In this document: one piece after another, positions 1 through 11,990 of the stretch
How positions within the stretch are numbered: position 1 is the first letter of the stretch
Layout: each line of letters starts with the position of its first letter
NCBI RefSeq assembly: GCF_000485595.1
Contig: NW_014577313.1
Span: forward strand, 1 to 43,825
Length of the DNA: 43,825 nt
Source of the DNA: Priapulus caudatus
Taxonomy: Eukaryota > Priapulida > Priapulimorpha > Priapulimorphida > Priapulidae
Reading direction: 5' to 3'
Translations under genes and position numbers: made by a program
The notes under the pieces: generated by a model
What the model saw: the letters and a program-made list of their open reading frames with translations, nothing else
Told to the model about the DNA's origin: nothing
The model's database searches: none

Positions 1-952
1 TACAGAGGAGCGAAATAAGATGTAAGCCCCCTATGGCACGCCAACCGCGCCCAAAGCGATCTCTCGAGATGCAATTTCAGAAGGCGGAAATTTCCTATAC
101 ACTCGGGAGTGTTACCTAGAGCAAAAATGAATTGCAAAGAAAATTTTAAAAGTTGAAAAATGGATGAACAAGTATCAAATCGAGTGGCGGTGCGTACAAG
201 ATAATATGAACCGTACGTGTGAATCCATGCAGTGACCGGGGTGGGGAGGCCTAGATCCTTGAGAAAATTAACATTCGCGTTCTCCTAACACCCCGATCCG
301 ACCTCGGGCAAATACTGGTTGTTTCTTTACTTGTGGATTGTTGTGTGAGTATGTACTATCTGTCAGCTTCTCACTCGTTAATGTTCAATAAATTTATATG
401 ATTTTTGTTACTATATGTTTCATACGTTTCAGTAAATAAATCACAGAGTAATAGCTATTGGCCTACACGTAAATAATCACGAGCGGCAAACATGAGCATG
501 GAACGACTTCACCGAAGCCTATGCTATGGGTTTACAGATGAATATATGTAGTAAGTTTTTATATAATTTATATTTTATTATTTCTCCACTTTTTATACTT
601 TTTTATTTATTTAATTGTTTTTTATTTTTTTTTTTCTTATTAATTTTTTTACATTTGGGGAATGGCCGATGCGGTGTGCCCAGAGTGAGAGAAATTGGCG
701 CGGGTAGACTATGGGGGATGGAGGAAGTGTGAACGGTCCAGGGCATGGGCAATTGGGGATGCGATAATGAGGATGGAGCGGAGTGGCATGAGAAGCTAGA
801 GAATGCATGGAATGGAAGTGCTGATGGGATTGGATGCATGATAGAAGTAGGATAAAGTCGTGTGATTTTTTTTGGGTAATTTTGTATTTCAAGCAAGCGC
901 TCACCAACTGAGTAAAAGGCCATCTGATTCCGGGAAACGCCGGTCCCGCTAG

Positions 953-983
<31 letters not shown>

Positions 984-1540
984 GGTATATAATAATATAA
1001 TATATATCATGAATCATGATATATAGTATATAGATCTTAATTATATATATATATATCATAATCATATATATTATATATATCATATATATTAATAAAGTGT
1101 CAGACAAGGTGCCCGGTCAACTCCACTATAGCGCGCCCAGCAATAACGCGGGTAGGCCTACCTATATAATACGATCATGCGCAATAATGATATAAAAACA
1201 GTTTAATTATTCAAGTATTTAATAATTTAATACATTTTTACGTAGCTTGGCCGCCAGAAGAAGACCGCCAGCACATTTCGAGGAATTAATCATTGCGAAG
1301 AAGGAAAGCTAGGTTTTTCAGTTCAACTATAGTTTTGCTAAGACTCGATAAAGGTGAAACATGATAAGGAGGCTTCAGAACGACGCAGAAATTTGAATAA
1401 TGATGACGTAAAACGCGCTCTTTTTTGCTGCATTTGTGCATTTCATATATGCACGACGATTTTTTGGTTATACCAAAGGAATCGAAAAATACATTCAAGG
1501 TACGCGTGCACCTAGCAACTACATATTTTTTTGACAACTA
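1..1540. other. Non-coding, AT-rich flank
   Basis: I recognise no gene here on either strand. The open frames are short and low-complexity (poly-T, TA-rich). A TA microsatellite lies at about 952-978, followed by a looser AT-rich palindromic stretch to about 1095. The first 500 bases have ordinary base composition, but I see no exon that I can name. Confidence 0.5.
952..1095. repeat. (TA)n microsatellite and AT-rich palindromic tract
   Basis: An almost pure TA run covers 952-978. It is followed by degenerate TATA/ATAT blocks that read nearly the same on both strands. This is simple-sequence DNA with no coding signal. Confidence 0.85.
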
Positions 1541-1565
1541 GGTACATATATTTTCCATGACTCAA

Positions 1566-2360
1566 TCAATCAGGTCGAGTCTTCTCGAGAAGAATGGTGA
1601 TGGCATGCCAGGATGGTCTGTGCAGCATAATTGACCGAATTTCATCGGCTGACTGCAGGCCAGTATCGCGTCTGAGTTGGTCGATAAACGTCAGTCGCTG
1701 GCCGCCCCGAGAAGCCCAACCCTGTTGAGGTTCCCAGGGAACCAAGTCGTGCGCGGCAACATTACTGTGTCGGACACAGTGCCCCGCCAAACGCAATCTT
1801 CTCTATCGTATCTTAGAGGAGAGCGGTGGTAGTTCCCCATAACGCACCTGATTCGGAACACGATCCTGCCAGGTGACATTACATACTTTTCGGAGCATAC
1901 TCGTGTAGCATCCATCAAGTCTGGTCTCGTCTCGTACTGTTAATGTCCAGGCCTCGCATCCGTAAGTGAGAATTGATTCTACCGAGGTCACGAAGATACG
2001 ATTTTTTTGCCCTTTCGCCATATTTGAGTTCCAGATGTTGTTCAGCTTGTGGAGCGCACGCCAAGGCTGGGCCTTTCTCACGCCAATATCTTTACCTGAC
2101 GAGCTGATATACGAGCCTAGGTACTAAGGTAGGCCTACTTGAATTCATCATTGACAGCTAATATTTTACCATCGAGAGTAGTCAGCTCTACGTTATCCGG
2201 AATGTTAAAGGGTACTACCTCGGTCTTTTTAGTATTCAAGGATAGTCCAAGCTTTCTGCATTGAGTCTCCACACCACATGGCAATTCTTGAGCTTGGTTC
2301 ACCGAGTCACTTGATAGTGCAATATCGTCAGCAAAGTCAAGATCCGTTCCATGACTAATT
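1566..2360 (-). mobile_element. 5'-truncated, decayed LINE reverse transcriptase (non-LTR retrotransposon)
   Basis: Read on the minus strand, this is the end of the reverse transcriptase of a non-LTR retrotransposon. The catalytic motif FADDIAL lies near 2330-2350. The frame then runs through a KYLGSYISSSGKDI-like segment, ILTYGCEAWTLT and RLDGCYTSMLRKVCNVTW (about 1880-2000), and the typical C-terminal stretch LAGHCVRH (about 1780). The copy is dead: an in-frame TAG lies at 1803-1805, and a roughly 14-base insertion with stops (about 2123-2136) interrupts the frame before YLGS. Homology fades near 2360, so the 5' end, including the endonuclease and most of the reverse transcriptase, is missing, as expected of incomplete target-primed insertion. 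The clade (RTE-like or related) cannot be settled by eye. Confidence 0.9.
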
Positions 2361-2684
2361 CACAGCGGATGTTGTAAAAATGAAAGGAACCCAGAACGCG
2401 GGCGTCTCTTGCTTGCTCAGCGCTCTTTCAGCTATTTTACCCATTTATGGGACTGGTCATCCCAATATTGACAGTGCAAGTGAGGTAGCACTAAGCACCC
2501 CACGTACAATGCGAGCACGCGGCATGCGTAAGCAGCAATAACAGCGAGACGTTGTGATTGGCCGAGATCATGATAAAGTTGATTGAGTGTGAGATAAGGA
2601 GAAGAGTATGTATGTGGAAACCGTGTAACGTCGCACAAGATAAAATCGAAGCGGTGTAATCGTCAGCATCGTAAACGAACAGCC
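2361..2684. other. 5' flank / probable 5' UTR of the tetraspanin gene
   Basis: About 320 bases separate the LINE fragment from the tetraspanin start codon. I see no named gene. An open frame on the minus strand here resembles nothing I know. The promoter and transcription start probably lie here, but I cannot point to a convincing TATA box or initiator. Confidence 0.35.
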
Positions 2685-3146
2685 ATGGCGGTCGAAGGAA
2701 CGTTTAAGTTGATGAAATATCTGTTGCTGGTCTTCACGTTTTGTTTCTGGGTAAGTTTGCGTGTTCGCGTCGGCCTATACAGGACCCGGAACATAAATAT
2801 GATAACATTGTGCGAATAATTAAGTTAATATTATATATATTACTGAGCAACCTAATTAATGTTTGAATATATGGCACAAATAAATTTTTCTTCGCGTACT
2901 ATTAATTCCGCTCTGTTCTACATTTCCGATGTTCAAACAATCTAAACTAACTATATCTTGTTTTTGTTTTTTCCAAATATATATATACATATATGAAAAA
3001 AAGAATAACCCGACATTTCGTTTATATAATATACTAGCGCTTTCGACATTATTATTAGAAACCGATAGTGTATAACGGAATGGCGGATTATTCTTTTTTT
3101 CAAATATTAACAACTGAATACTGTATTGTGAAACCCAAGAACTTTT

Positions 3147-3178
<32 letters not shown>

Positions 3179-4922
3179 GTCAGAGATACGATTTGACGTG
3201 AACATGGATGGATAACTCAGGCGTTTAGAATTAGGGGGGAAAATTTGGAATTTTTCACGAAACGTGAAAAAACGATCGTGTAAATCAGATCTTATACAGC
3301 AGCCGAACATATACGAGCATCACACCGCCAGCAAATGATTTTACTAGCGATTAATTAATCGCTGTTTTGTTCAGAGTCATAGGAAAGGTGTTTGAAATCT
3401 TGTGGCAAACCCTATATTCGCTCTCCTTCACAGACGTAGCGCGCCTAGCCAGTATGTGAAAAACATGAAAATTCGTGACTAAAAAAGCTTTTTAGGCTTC
3501 CTATTTCATATATTAGGTCGAAGGGTTTATGCCACTTTGTTGCATTGCCCTTGTCGGGCATTTTGTTTATTTCAAGCAGTTTAAATTTCTCATGGACTTT
3601 ACATTTTGGCGCGCCCACGAAGCCAATGTTCAGGGCGCCGCTGTTCGCCCCTGCTTTCGCTCATGAATTAGGCACTGGTTTCGTTTGAATAACCGTAACG
3701 CTTGCCAAAGGCTGCATAATATCAAGAGTAGATTATCTACTCTTGATAATAGCTTGCGCAATGCGCCATTTTGACGTTCGTGTGATATTGTCGGCAAAAA
3801 TGGCGCCGCGTATTATTCACGAAGGCGCGTTCTAAAACAACCAGTATGAAAAGGAAAAGCCGCGTGGGTGCATGCAATAAATCCCACGTGACGTGACATC
3901 TATATTGCATGCACGGCATTGATGCACGGTTTACGTGCAGATCTCAAACGCGTATGTTGAGCTCAGTAAAAAAAATATACCGCACCCACATGTCATATTT
4001 ATTGTCGCTATAGGGCCTATATTGTCGGGAATCTCAATCATTCCTACTGTTTTAGTTGTTCGGTTTCAAAGCTATTTCGGAGCATTATAGACAGCAGCGA
4101 CGACAGTCACACAATATTCGTGGATGCGGTGCTTATACTGTAGCCCCCCGTGTGGCGTGTTTGTCGACTGAAGTTCAAACAGTTTTATTGCCCGTCTCGG
4201 CAAACACTATACGTCTTTAACCGCGCGCCCTGCATGGGTTCTCTCCATCATGCTTGTTCTTCACCAGCCGCGCGGCTAGGAGGCAGGTGCGCGGCAACCA
4301 AACACGCGACACACACCGCTCAATAGCCGCATGCATTCAAAAGCGCCGTGACGTATATAAGCGAGAATTCAGTTAAACGTCGGAAGCGCTGAGAGTCCTG
4401 AACGCGGTTTGTTGGAAGCGCACGATGCGTGACCGTCTGCGTTGACCACTGGCGCTAAAATAGAATGTGTTTTCTTGTGATTTCGGAACTGCCCGCAACC
4501 ATGTTTACTCGGTGGCTGCACCGTGGGTGACGATATAATTCACAACATGTAAACTATTGATGTTATAACACAAGTACGTTGCGTGGCAGACGCGCTGAAA
4601 CATGATATAATCGACGGAGAATAACATCAGGGGTAAAATCCTTTATATTATATTCAATTTTACTCTTGCAAATATGAACAACGAATAATATATAACCTGC
4701 GCATTGACTAACTTCACCATGGCAACCGATCGATATCCTGTATCTCTATACGTATATATATATAATATATATATGTATGTGTGTGCGTGTGCGTGTGCGT
4801 GTGCGTGTGCGTGCGCGTGCGCGTGCGCGTGCGCGTGTGCGTGTGTGCGTGTGTGCATGTGTGCGTGCGTGGTGCGTCTGCGAGTGCGTATATGCGTACG
4901 TGCGCGCGCGTGTGTATGGGTA

Positions 4923-4982
<60 letters not shown>

Positions 4983-7900
4983 CATACTAGGGACACAGTA
5001 TAAGTATATCGACCGGTTCATTATAAAATATTATTATATAGATAGATGGGGGATTATTAGAAACAGGGAGCCCTTGTACATATCTTACCGTACACTGCAC
5101 GGCCGTTATGTGTTGAGACGAGCACTCCGCGCAAAGTGTTATCGGCAAACATGCTGTAAGTAAATATTTCACACAAATTCATCACCATAAACGCGTTCTG
5201 GTGTCAACCCCGCGGGTCGGTCTAGTGTGCCTTGTGCTTTATATCACTTGGCAGATATGCGCTGATAGGATAATATGGTGTGACTGTGATTTATAATACC
5301 CTTCACGCCGGCTTTCTAGCTGTTTTTTTCCGGTCGAACGATGCATCGATGAGCAAACACCAACACCAACCAACGTTTACGCAAAGTATCTAAAAAAACT
5401 GAATGATTCCCGCAGCTTATCCGTAGAGTTGAACATGCGCTAGCTTTCACGTGTTTATAATATTTATCCTAAACTAAATAGCATGTTTTTATAAAGTCGG
5501 AGTGATGTAAGTTAGTAGGAGTCACAGACAGAAACGTAGTCTAGAAATTTGTAATTATTGATGTAATCCTAATAAAAAAATTAAATAAATCCAATACTAA
5601 GGGCTTTGAGCCCTGGAGTCAACATGCACAGCTTTAGCTACGTTCGATATTTCATCACCGGTTATTATCGATCCTAATAGCGTCTTTTTCTTTTCGTAGC
5701 GTCAAGGATATACCATCAGAGTGATGCCATGATGTACGACAAAAACTCTGAAATTAATGATAAAATATTGTAACATCCCTCCAAACGCACAATTTCATAT
5801 TATATACATATCTTTTAATTGTTGAATCATTGTTTAAATTTACATATTTAATGTGTTGTTATCAGATGACTGCCATTGCCATGACAACGGTCGGTCTATG
5901 GTTCATCGGAGACATCAGATTCTTGGAATTTATCAAATATATATCAGGTAATTAGATTTCAGACCGTAAACTGCAATCTGATTTCGTTTCTGTGAAACGT
6001 ATATAGAGCTCTAAGCAAATGAAACTTATACACAGGAAAGCGTGTTCATATAATAAATGTATTACGCAATCCGAGCAAACATCGGCATGATTCACCAGGG
6101 CCGTAGCTAGCCGGGATGGGAGGTGCAGGAGGGCAGCGGCCCCAGGCCTTAGTATAGTACCAGCGGTGAACGGCCAACTGTCAACTGCCCAGAAGAAAAA
6201 CCGCATATGCTTTTGCCCCCTCGGGAAAAATGTGCGAGCCCCGACCCTATTACTAGAGCCGATGAAGCTCTACGCAGGTTTCCATGGTAACGGACTTTCG
6301 TTCGCTTGCAGCGGTGGAGGGAAGCCCCGACCTGTGGAGCATGAGAGCTAGCGGTATACTCATGCTCGTGCTGGGTATCTGCGGTCTCGTCATCGGCTTC
6401 TTCGGCTGTCTGGGATCGTTCAAGGAGAACAAATTCCTGCTCAGCACGGTACGTGAGGCGTTTCCGATGTGCGGATCGCAAAGTTTGTCAACGGATTGTG
6501 TGACGTAACGACTGAATTATTCGGCCGGTGCGACCGCACCAGAAATTATATTGGTTTTATGATCTTCATTATGATCTTCATTTTTATTACGCATTCGCGC
6601 GCGCGCCATGTTGGCTTGCGCGCCGGTTACTTAATGTCGCTGTTCTTTCTGCAGTTCTTCGTCTTGGTGTCATTTTTGCTTCTTGGAGTAATCGCGGTTA
6701 CGGTCTGGGCGCTGATTTCCAGAGCAAAGGTAACACGTTCTTATTCGTGGTAGTCATGGGGCTGAGGGTTGTGTGGTAGTCACGGGGTGATGGTGGTGTG
6801 ATAGGCAAGGGGCTGAGGGTTGTGTGGTAGTGTGTCGGTGGTTGGTGGGAGGTGATTGTTGATTTCAACGTCATTTAATACTAATAATAACTACGAAAGT
6901 ATATAGCAGCAAAGCGAAGTACGTAATGCGCTCAAACGAATTTGTTCTTTACATTGGAGAGTCGCATCTATAAGGGAATCTTGGTTATGACTGTAATGTA
7001 TTATACTGCAGATGTATGAGCTTCTGTATGCCGAGATAGACCGTTACGTAAACCTCTACTACACACCCGGATATGATGACATCCACTTCACGCTCGACCA
7101 TTTACAACAGTTTGTTAGTAATTCATAATTAAACTGACCATCTCTTAATCAATCTGTCTGTTCATGTAACTACTCGATAGCTCGCCCACCTGCCCATCCA
7201 TCCATCCATCCAGCTCTCCATGCATTCATTCATCCATCCGTCCGTCTGTCCGTCAGTCTTTCCGTCCGCTCGTCCCTCCCTCCGTGTGTGCGTGCGTGCG
7301 TGCGTGTGTGCGTGCGTGTGTGCGTGCATCCGTCCGTCCATCCACCCATCCCGGCACCATACTACAGCAACATATCGGCCATGTTTCAGAGCCGATGCTG
7401 CGGCGCTAACGGAACCGTCGACTACGCCGTACGTAACGTGGAGATTCCGAAGTCATGCATTAACGGATACACGGGCGAACGCTATCTCTCGGTGCGCCAT
7501 CTACTGTCGTAAATCAATAACTCCCAAAGCGACCAACTGTTAAAATCGGATCCCCATGCAGAGCAGTTGATTGATGCTAGTAAAAACTGATATGTTGTCA
7601 AGGTTATATCTCATATTTCTTGTGGAAATCGCTGCAGCATGGAGTATGCGATTAATCAGTTTCGCCGCCTGGAGGGTTGAGATACTACACTGTCATGAAC
7701 GCCATCGCGCGCATATATAGTAGATCAGCTGTTTCCTGCTGACGTGCATGACAATATAAAGCGTATGAATCTCCGATCCCCGCCGCCGCCGCTCACTGAA
7801 CTTCTCTAACTACGAAATACGTATTGTCCCAAAAATACTGTACTCTGGCACGCGGTAGTGCTATGCATTTTGTAGTGTAATCGATGTCAACCTCATGATC

Positions 7901-8646
7901 ACTCACTCTGCACGTCTCCAGAATAATATGAATGTAATTCTACGCTGGCGCAATACACGCGTGGTTCTTGTAAATTCCCTCCTTACCGTCTCAACTCGTT
8001 TCGTTTGCTGGAAAGCGTTGAAACGTAAATCTTACGGGTATTCGGTGACGCGAGTCCAACTTTCAAGTCCAACGCGTGCAACTTGCACAGACAATCTTGC
8101 ATGGTTGTCTGGAAGGAGAAAAGAGAATGAGATGCTCTCGCTCGAACTGGTTTACAGAAGTTAAGTTGGTTAAGAGTTTAGAAGAAGCACCGTGGATTGT
8201 ATCAGAATGGCCGAAAATCAGGATGAACGAAGATAGAGCAAATATCATCTTAGCGCCCCAACGATCGCGTGGCTACGGGAGTGACTTGACCTGACATGAA
8301 GTCTCTTACTGTTTAGGGCTGCTCCGAAGAGATCATGAACCGGTACCGAAGACACTTTGGGATGCTGATATCCTTGGGTACGATGGTGATAGCCGAACTG
8401 GTACGTATACAATGGGGGCGATACCATGATGTTGCCAACAGTGAAGCAAGTAGTGGTGTCGCTATAACAAAGCATGTGGCATGAGCCAAGACAGACAAAG
8501 AGAGAGCGAGAGAGAGAAAGAAAGAGAGCGAGAGAGAGCGAGAGAGAGAAAGAAAGACAGAAAGAGAGATAGAGAGCGAGAGAGAAAGAGAGAGAGAGAA
8601 GAGAGAGAAGAGAGAGAGATAGAGAGAGAGGAGAGAGAGAGAAGAG

Positions 8647-8710
<64 letters not shown>

Positions 8711-8957
8711 GATACAGTTGGGAAACAGCGGGATAATGAAGTTAATCATTATCCATTATGTAGGTGATGATGATGTAGTTATGCAGTTATGCAGTCATGC
8801 ACACAGACACGCAGGCAGGCAGACAGGAAGTGTTGCATTGTAGAAGGAATTCCAGCGCAAACAATAACGACAATCATTTTTCTTGCAGATGGTTGGTCTG
8901 ATGTGCACACTCTGTCTCTGCTCCAGCATCAGCGAGCAAGACGACAAATTCCGCTAA
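2685..8957 (+). CDS. Tetraspanin (four-transmembrane protein), 8 exons
   Basis: Tetraspanins organise other membrane proteins into microdomains at the plasma membrane and in endosomes. Exons: 2685-2750, 5866-5947, 6312-6448, 6655-6729, 7012-7113, 7390-7491, 8317-8400, 8889-8957 (TAA). All joins keep frame and give 238 residues, a normal family length. The start has a good Kozak context (gccATGG). Transmembrane 1 spans about residues 9-36 across exons 1-2. TM2 in exon 3 ends in the family motif GFFGCLGSFKENKFLLST. TM3 is exon 4. The large extracellular loop has CCG at 157-159, KSC at 177 and GC at 189-190, so four cysteines for two disulfides, and an NGT glycosylation site at 161. TM4 spans exons 7-8. 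The tail CLCSSISEQDDKFR has cysteines that could be palmitoylated. The loop is short, about 80 residues. Which tetraspanin subfamily this is cannot be decided by eye. The least certain splice site is the weak donor gtgcgc after exon 6. Confidence 0.93.
2993..3107. repeat. Small imperfect inverted repeat (MITE-like)
   Basis: The left arm begins GAAAAAAAGAATAACCCGAC. The right arm, read on the minus strand, begins GAAAAAAAGAATAATCCGCC. The arms are about 28 bases each and close to 80% or better by eye, with an AT-rich centre. No target duplication is evident, so I call only an inverted repeat. Confidence 0.45.
3721..3747. repeat. Perfect hairpin, 13-bp stem with 1-base loop
   Basis: ATCAAGAGTAGAT is followed by a single T and then by its exact reverse complement. 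It lies in tetraspanin intron 1. It is too short to be an element on its own, and its function is unknown. Confidence 0.8.
4774..4986. repeat. Composite TGTGCG / (TG)n / (TA)n microsatellite
   Basis: TG and CG dinucleotide tracts run from about 4774 to 4917, followed by a pure TA run at about 4924-4982. The long overlapping open frames on both strands are artefacts of this repeat. Confidence 0.95.
7190..7348. repeat. (TCCA)n, (TCCG)n and (TGCG)n microsatellite in tetraspanin intron 5
   Basis: Tetranucleotide tracts (catccatccatcc, then gtccgtccgtc, then tgcgtgcgtgcg) fill most of the intron between the exons ending at 7113 and starting at 7390. The array comes within about 45 bases of the acceptor of the CCG-motif exon. 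Confidence 0.9.
8495..8706. repeat. (GA)n purine microsatellite in tetraspanin intron 7
   Basis: About 210 bases consist almost only of AG dinucleotides with scattered AAAG and GC interruptions. The Arg/Glu-rich and Ser/Leu-rich frames across it are spurious. Confidence 0.97.
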
Positions 8958-10406
8958 ACACCATTCGCACCCGAGTCTCGAAACATTACGGCCATAAATA
9001 TAGAACGTACGCTATACATACTAGATCTACGTCACGGCCATGAAGCGCCTAGCAGTAGCGCAGCAGGTGTAGAGAGAATACGGACGCGAAACGTGGGCCT
9101 AATACTCCTCAATGAGGGTGGCATGGTGATCAGAATTTCCTAATAGATTCGGTGCGTTTGAGTTGTGCATCAGGTAAAGCTACGCCTATTTTAGTGATAG
9201 ATATCCTGTTAGTAAGTAGTCATGCGGTTTAATGCCTTCGCTCGACGGACGTTCTATCGCATCTCATTTGCCTATTCGTGTTTGTGAATGGTCATTATAT
9301 TAGGTTTTTAGAAGTAAACAAATGAAGTAATAATAACCAATAAGTATTAGGATCAGAAGTGCATAATATAAAGATATCAATACACTTCTGTTACGATGAT
9401 CTGTGACGATTTCATGCGATATCTGCATGCATATAATGCATACCTATATATTCAAGAACCTATTGCTTCTTGCAGTCAGCCGACTTTGTTGGTACCTATA
9501 TAAATAGCTCTGCTGCACTTACAAAAAAGTTGATTGGTGTATAAACTCTGCTGACGTGAAACCAGATTTTATTACGATTTACGGGGAAAACTAAGAATAG
9601 ATGAAAAGGTCTGCATCGTGCCACAACTAATACGAATATATGTCATTAAATGCGCGTGAAATAAAACCGCGTGGGGATACTGTGTGATCAAATATCGATT
9701 GCGAAGTTTAAGCACATCGCCGTTAAATGCGTACTTTTACACATTACACATATACGATTAATCGTATATATCACGAATAGAGACACAATCCACAGATATT
9801 AACGCTGCTCACTGAAAGCCCGTAAAAATCATGTTAAATGTTCACACCATTTATTAAATTCTGATTAATGTTATTATACAGAAGCAGGAGAGAAACAAAC
9901 ATACGTCTTACTTGTATGTCATACTATCATTATACATGTTATACACTACAATAGAAAACCACACTTAACCATGTAGAGTGACAAAACGAATATCGACGTC
10001 AGAATGAGAGAGGCGGGGGACACCTGCCCATGTCTACTGTACTAATGTCCACGGCGAAAATCCTGACAATTCATCTTAATATTTGTCTAATAAGTAGCTA
10101 ATCAAATGCTATGCCTAATTGAAATGCGAAAAAATCACTACCTTCATGTGTATTTAGATGCCGGCTTTGCAACTACAATTAGTGACACTCACACCCAGCG
10201 CATGCTAAATACTCATAACCTGATATAAACAAGATATAGAAAATTAAACCGAATACGGCACACAACAATCTCGTGAGATAAAATAATTCACTGTATTATA
10301 TCAACACGTCACAACACCTTCCACAAAACTCACACATGTTGACGAGTTCATTCAAAACGAGAGACTAATGATAAAGTGTCTCTAACGATTACAATAAATG
10401 TATATA
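8958..10406. other. Tetraspanin 3' UTR and convergent intergenic DNA
   Basis: No coding exon is recognised. A candidate poly(A) signal AATAAA for the tetraspanin lies at 9660-9665, about 0.7 kb past the stop. On the minus strand an AATAAA (plus-strand TTTATT near 9850) could end the convergent transglutaminase transcript. Both are guesses from the hexamer alone. Confidence 0.35.
9660..9665 (+). terminator. Candidate poly(A) signal for the tetraspanin
   Basis: A canonical AATAAA hexamer lies downstream of the tetraspanin stop at 8957. AT-rich DNA produces such hexamers by chance, so confidence is low. Confidence 0.25.
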
Positions 10407-10815
10407 TGTGACCCGCTCCATACCAGCAAAACCAGGATTAAGTAGGAAATTCTACAAATTGAGTTATGTGCATATCTGAATAGATCAGTTAATTACCTTT
10501 AAAATGATATATAATATTTGGCTATATCTACAAAATTGACCGATCTACAGAAATTTGAAGATCGGAAACCGACTTATTCCGGAATATCATATGCAGCTTT
10601 TGAAATGTTTTTGTTTTTTTTAAATTAAAAATGACCATAATAATCTAGAGATATCTGAACCTATATATCCGGATTAAATATGCACTTAGGAACTTATTTT
10701 TGTAAAAATCTCATTTTTGTCCAGGTAGGCCATTTTCAGCATTGACATGTGTGCGTGCTCATTACTCAAAACAATGACTTGCGACTTAGTCCGTATTATG
10801 CTGGAGTGGGTCACA
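10407..10815. mobile_element. Tc1/mariner-like MITE with TA target duplication
   Basis: Terminal inverted repeats TGTGACCCGCTCCA (left) and TGTGACCCACTCCA (right, minus strand) bound a 409-bp segment with no coding capacity. Both ends are flanked by TA (10405-10406 and 10816-10817), the target duplication of Tc1/mariner elements. The superfamily call rests on that TA and on the non-coding, short-repeat design. No transposase remains. Confidence 0.7.
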
Positions 10816-11807
10816 TATTCTATAATGACGTATCCCTACCACAGGATAACAGCTAACTTCACGTATGCACGGCCGAGTTCTAGATTGCTAACGATTGCGA
10901 AATCTCCGCATGAAAACACCACGATGCATATGTGCACATTACAATCTGGAAGCTTTGTCACAACACTGCTAGCAACGGGTGTTTCTACGAAAATTTCCCA
11001 AAACCTAGACCTTGCATCAACAGGCCATATAGAAGATAATTGTGATCTTGCTGGCTGAGTGCTTCCTACAACAAAGAACACCTAGCACGTAAAAATACGT
11101 AAAATACAGAAGTAACACACACACACACACACACTCGCTACTCGACAAACACTGCTACGATTCTACTAAAACTAGCTAGACGCCAGTATTTTACCAGTGA
11201 CGGACAGAAATACGTACCGTGATAAACCAGGCATATATCTAGTTGTTATCTTACATATGACACACAGGCACAACACTATTAGTGAACACCGACAACCGAC
11301 TCTATCCTATAAACCCTACATCTTGTCTACATAATCTCCAAAGAGACGCTTACATGTTCTTTGCATGATGACTGTGAAAACAATTATACATTGGTCATTT
11401 ACAGTGTAACTGCCACTACCAGTTCAGAGGAGATTAGGCCCAGAGTTAACCAGGTGCAAGTGTTAATGTTTTTGCACTATTAGTCATGATCTATGTACAA
11501 AAACTACATTCCCACTTTACAGACCCTAACAACAGTTCCCTTCCCCCTACTCCTACTCTACCATATACGTAACGCGACTTCACTTGCCGTGACTGCCACA
11601 CTCTCTACACAAACACTATGAATCTACTCACAAAACGTCGCTCCCTTTTCGTCGGTAGCCAAACAGTGCGTTCTTGTAGCACGCTGCTCGTGTCAAGCGA
11701 GGGCTCTCTCACTCGCCAACAGTTCTAACCCCGCGCGTGCGTCGCCCCCAGATGCCCCCACCCAACCTCTCCGGGGTCACTCGTTGCCGTTGCCGTGACG
11801 ACAACGC
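10816..11807. other. Transglutaminase 3' UTR region
   Basis: This lies downstream (minus strand) of the transglutaminase stop at 11808-11810. It contains a short (CA)n tract at about 11118-11133. I see no other gene. Confidence 0.4.
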
Positions 11808-11990
11808 TCACTCCCCCACCGGTGCCCCCGTCTCCATCGCTTCCTCGTCCGCAGCGCCGCCGCTCTCCGGTTTACCCTCCACCGCGCTGTTCACAGGGGG
11901 CGCCACGGCGTCGAGCTCGCCGTTGTTGGTCGAGTTGATCGCCTGCACCTTTTCGTCCACCTCCTCCTCCTCGTGCTCCTCCTCTTTCTC
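11808..11990 (-). other. Acidic C-terminal extension of the transglutaminase
   Basis: After the last barrel strand ([15 protein letters not shown]) the frame continues about 60 residues: a Glu-rich block ([15 protein letters not shown]), then an Asn/Gly/Ala/Glu-rich low-complexity tail ending GAPVGE. Vertebrate transglutaminases usually stop soon after the barrel. The tail is predicted to be disordered. It might bind calcium or basic partners, which is inference only. Confidence 0.75.

Larger units (their letters stand above)
2751..5865 (+). other. Tetraspanin intron 1 (3.1 kb)
   Basis: This is a large first intron with donor gtaagt and acceptor atcag. It holds an imperfect inverted repeat (about 2993-3107), a TA run (3152-3178), a perfect 27-base hairpin (3721-3747) and a composite TG/CG plus TA microsatellite (4774-4986). 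I see no other coding exon. The apparent open frames at 4640-5160 are produced by the microsatellite. Confidence 0.7.

Noticed and set aside
4643-5163. Long open frames on both strands (Tyr/Ile- and Cys/Val-rich)
   Set aside because: Produced by TG, CG and TA microsatellite tracts.
8462-8843. Ser/Leu-rich and Arg/Glu-rich open frames
   Set aside because: Both read the same (GA)n tract inside tetraspanin intron 7.
10747-11058. 103-codon plus-strand gene
   Set aside because: It starts inside a MITE, has no family resemblance, and is overlapped by an equally open minus frame.
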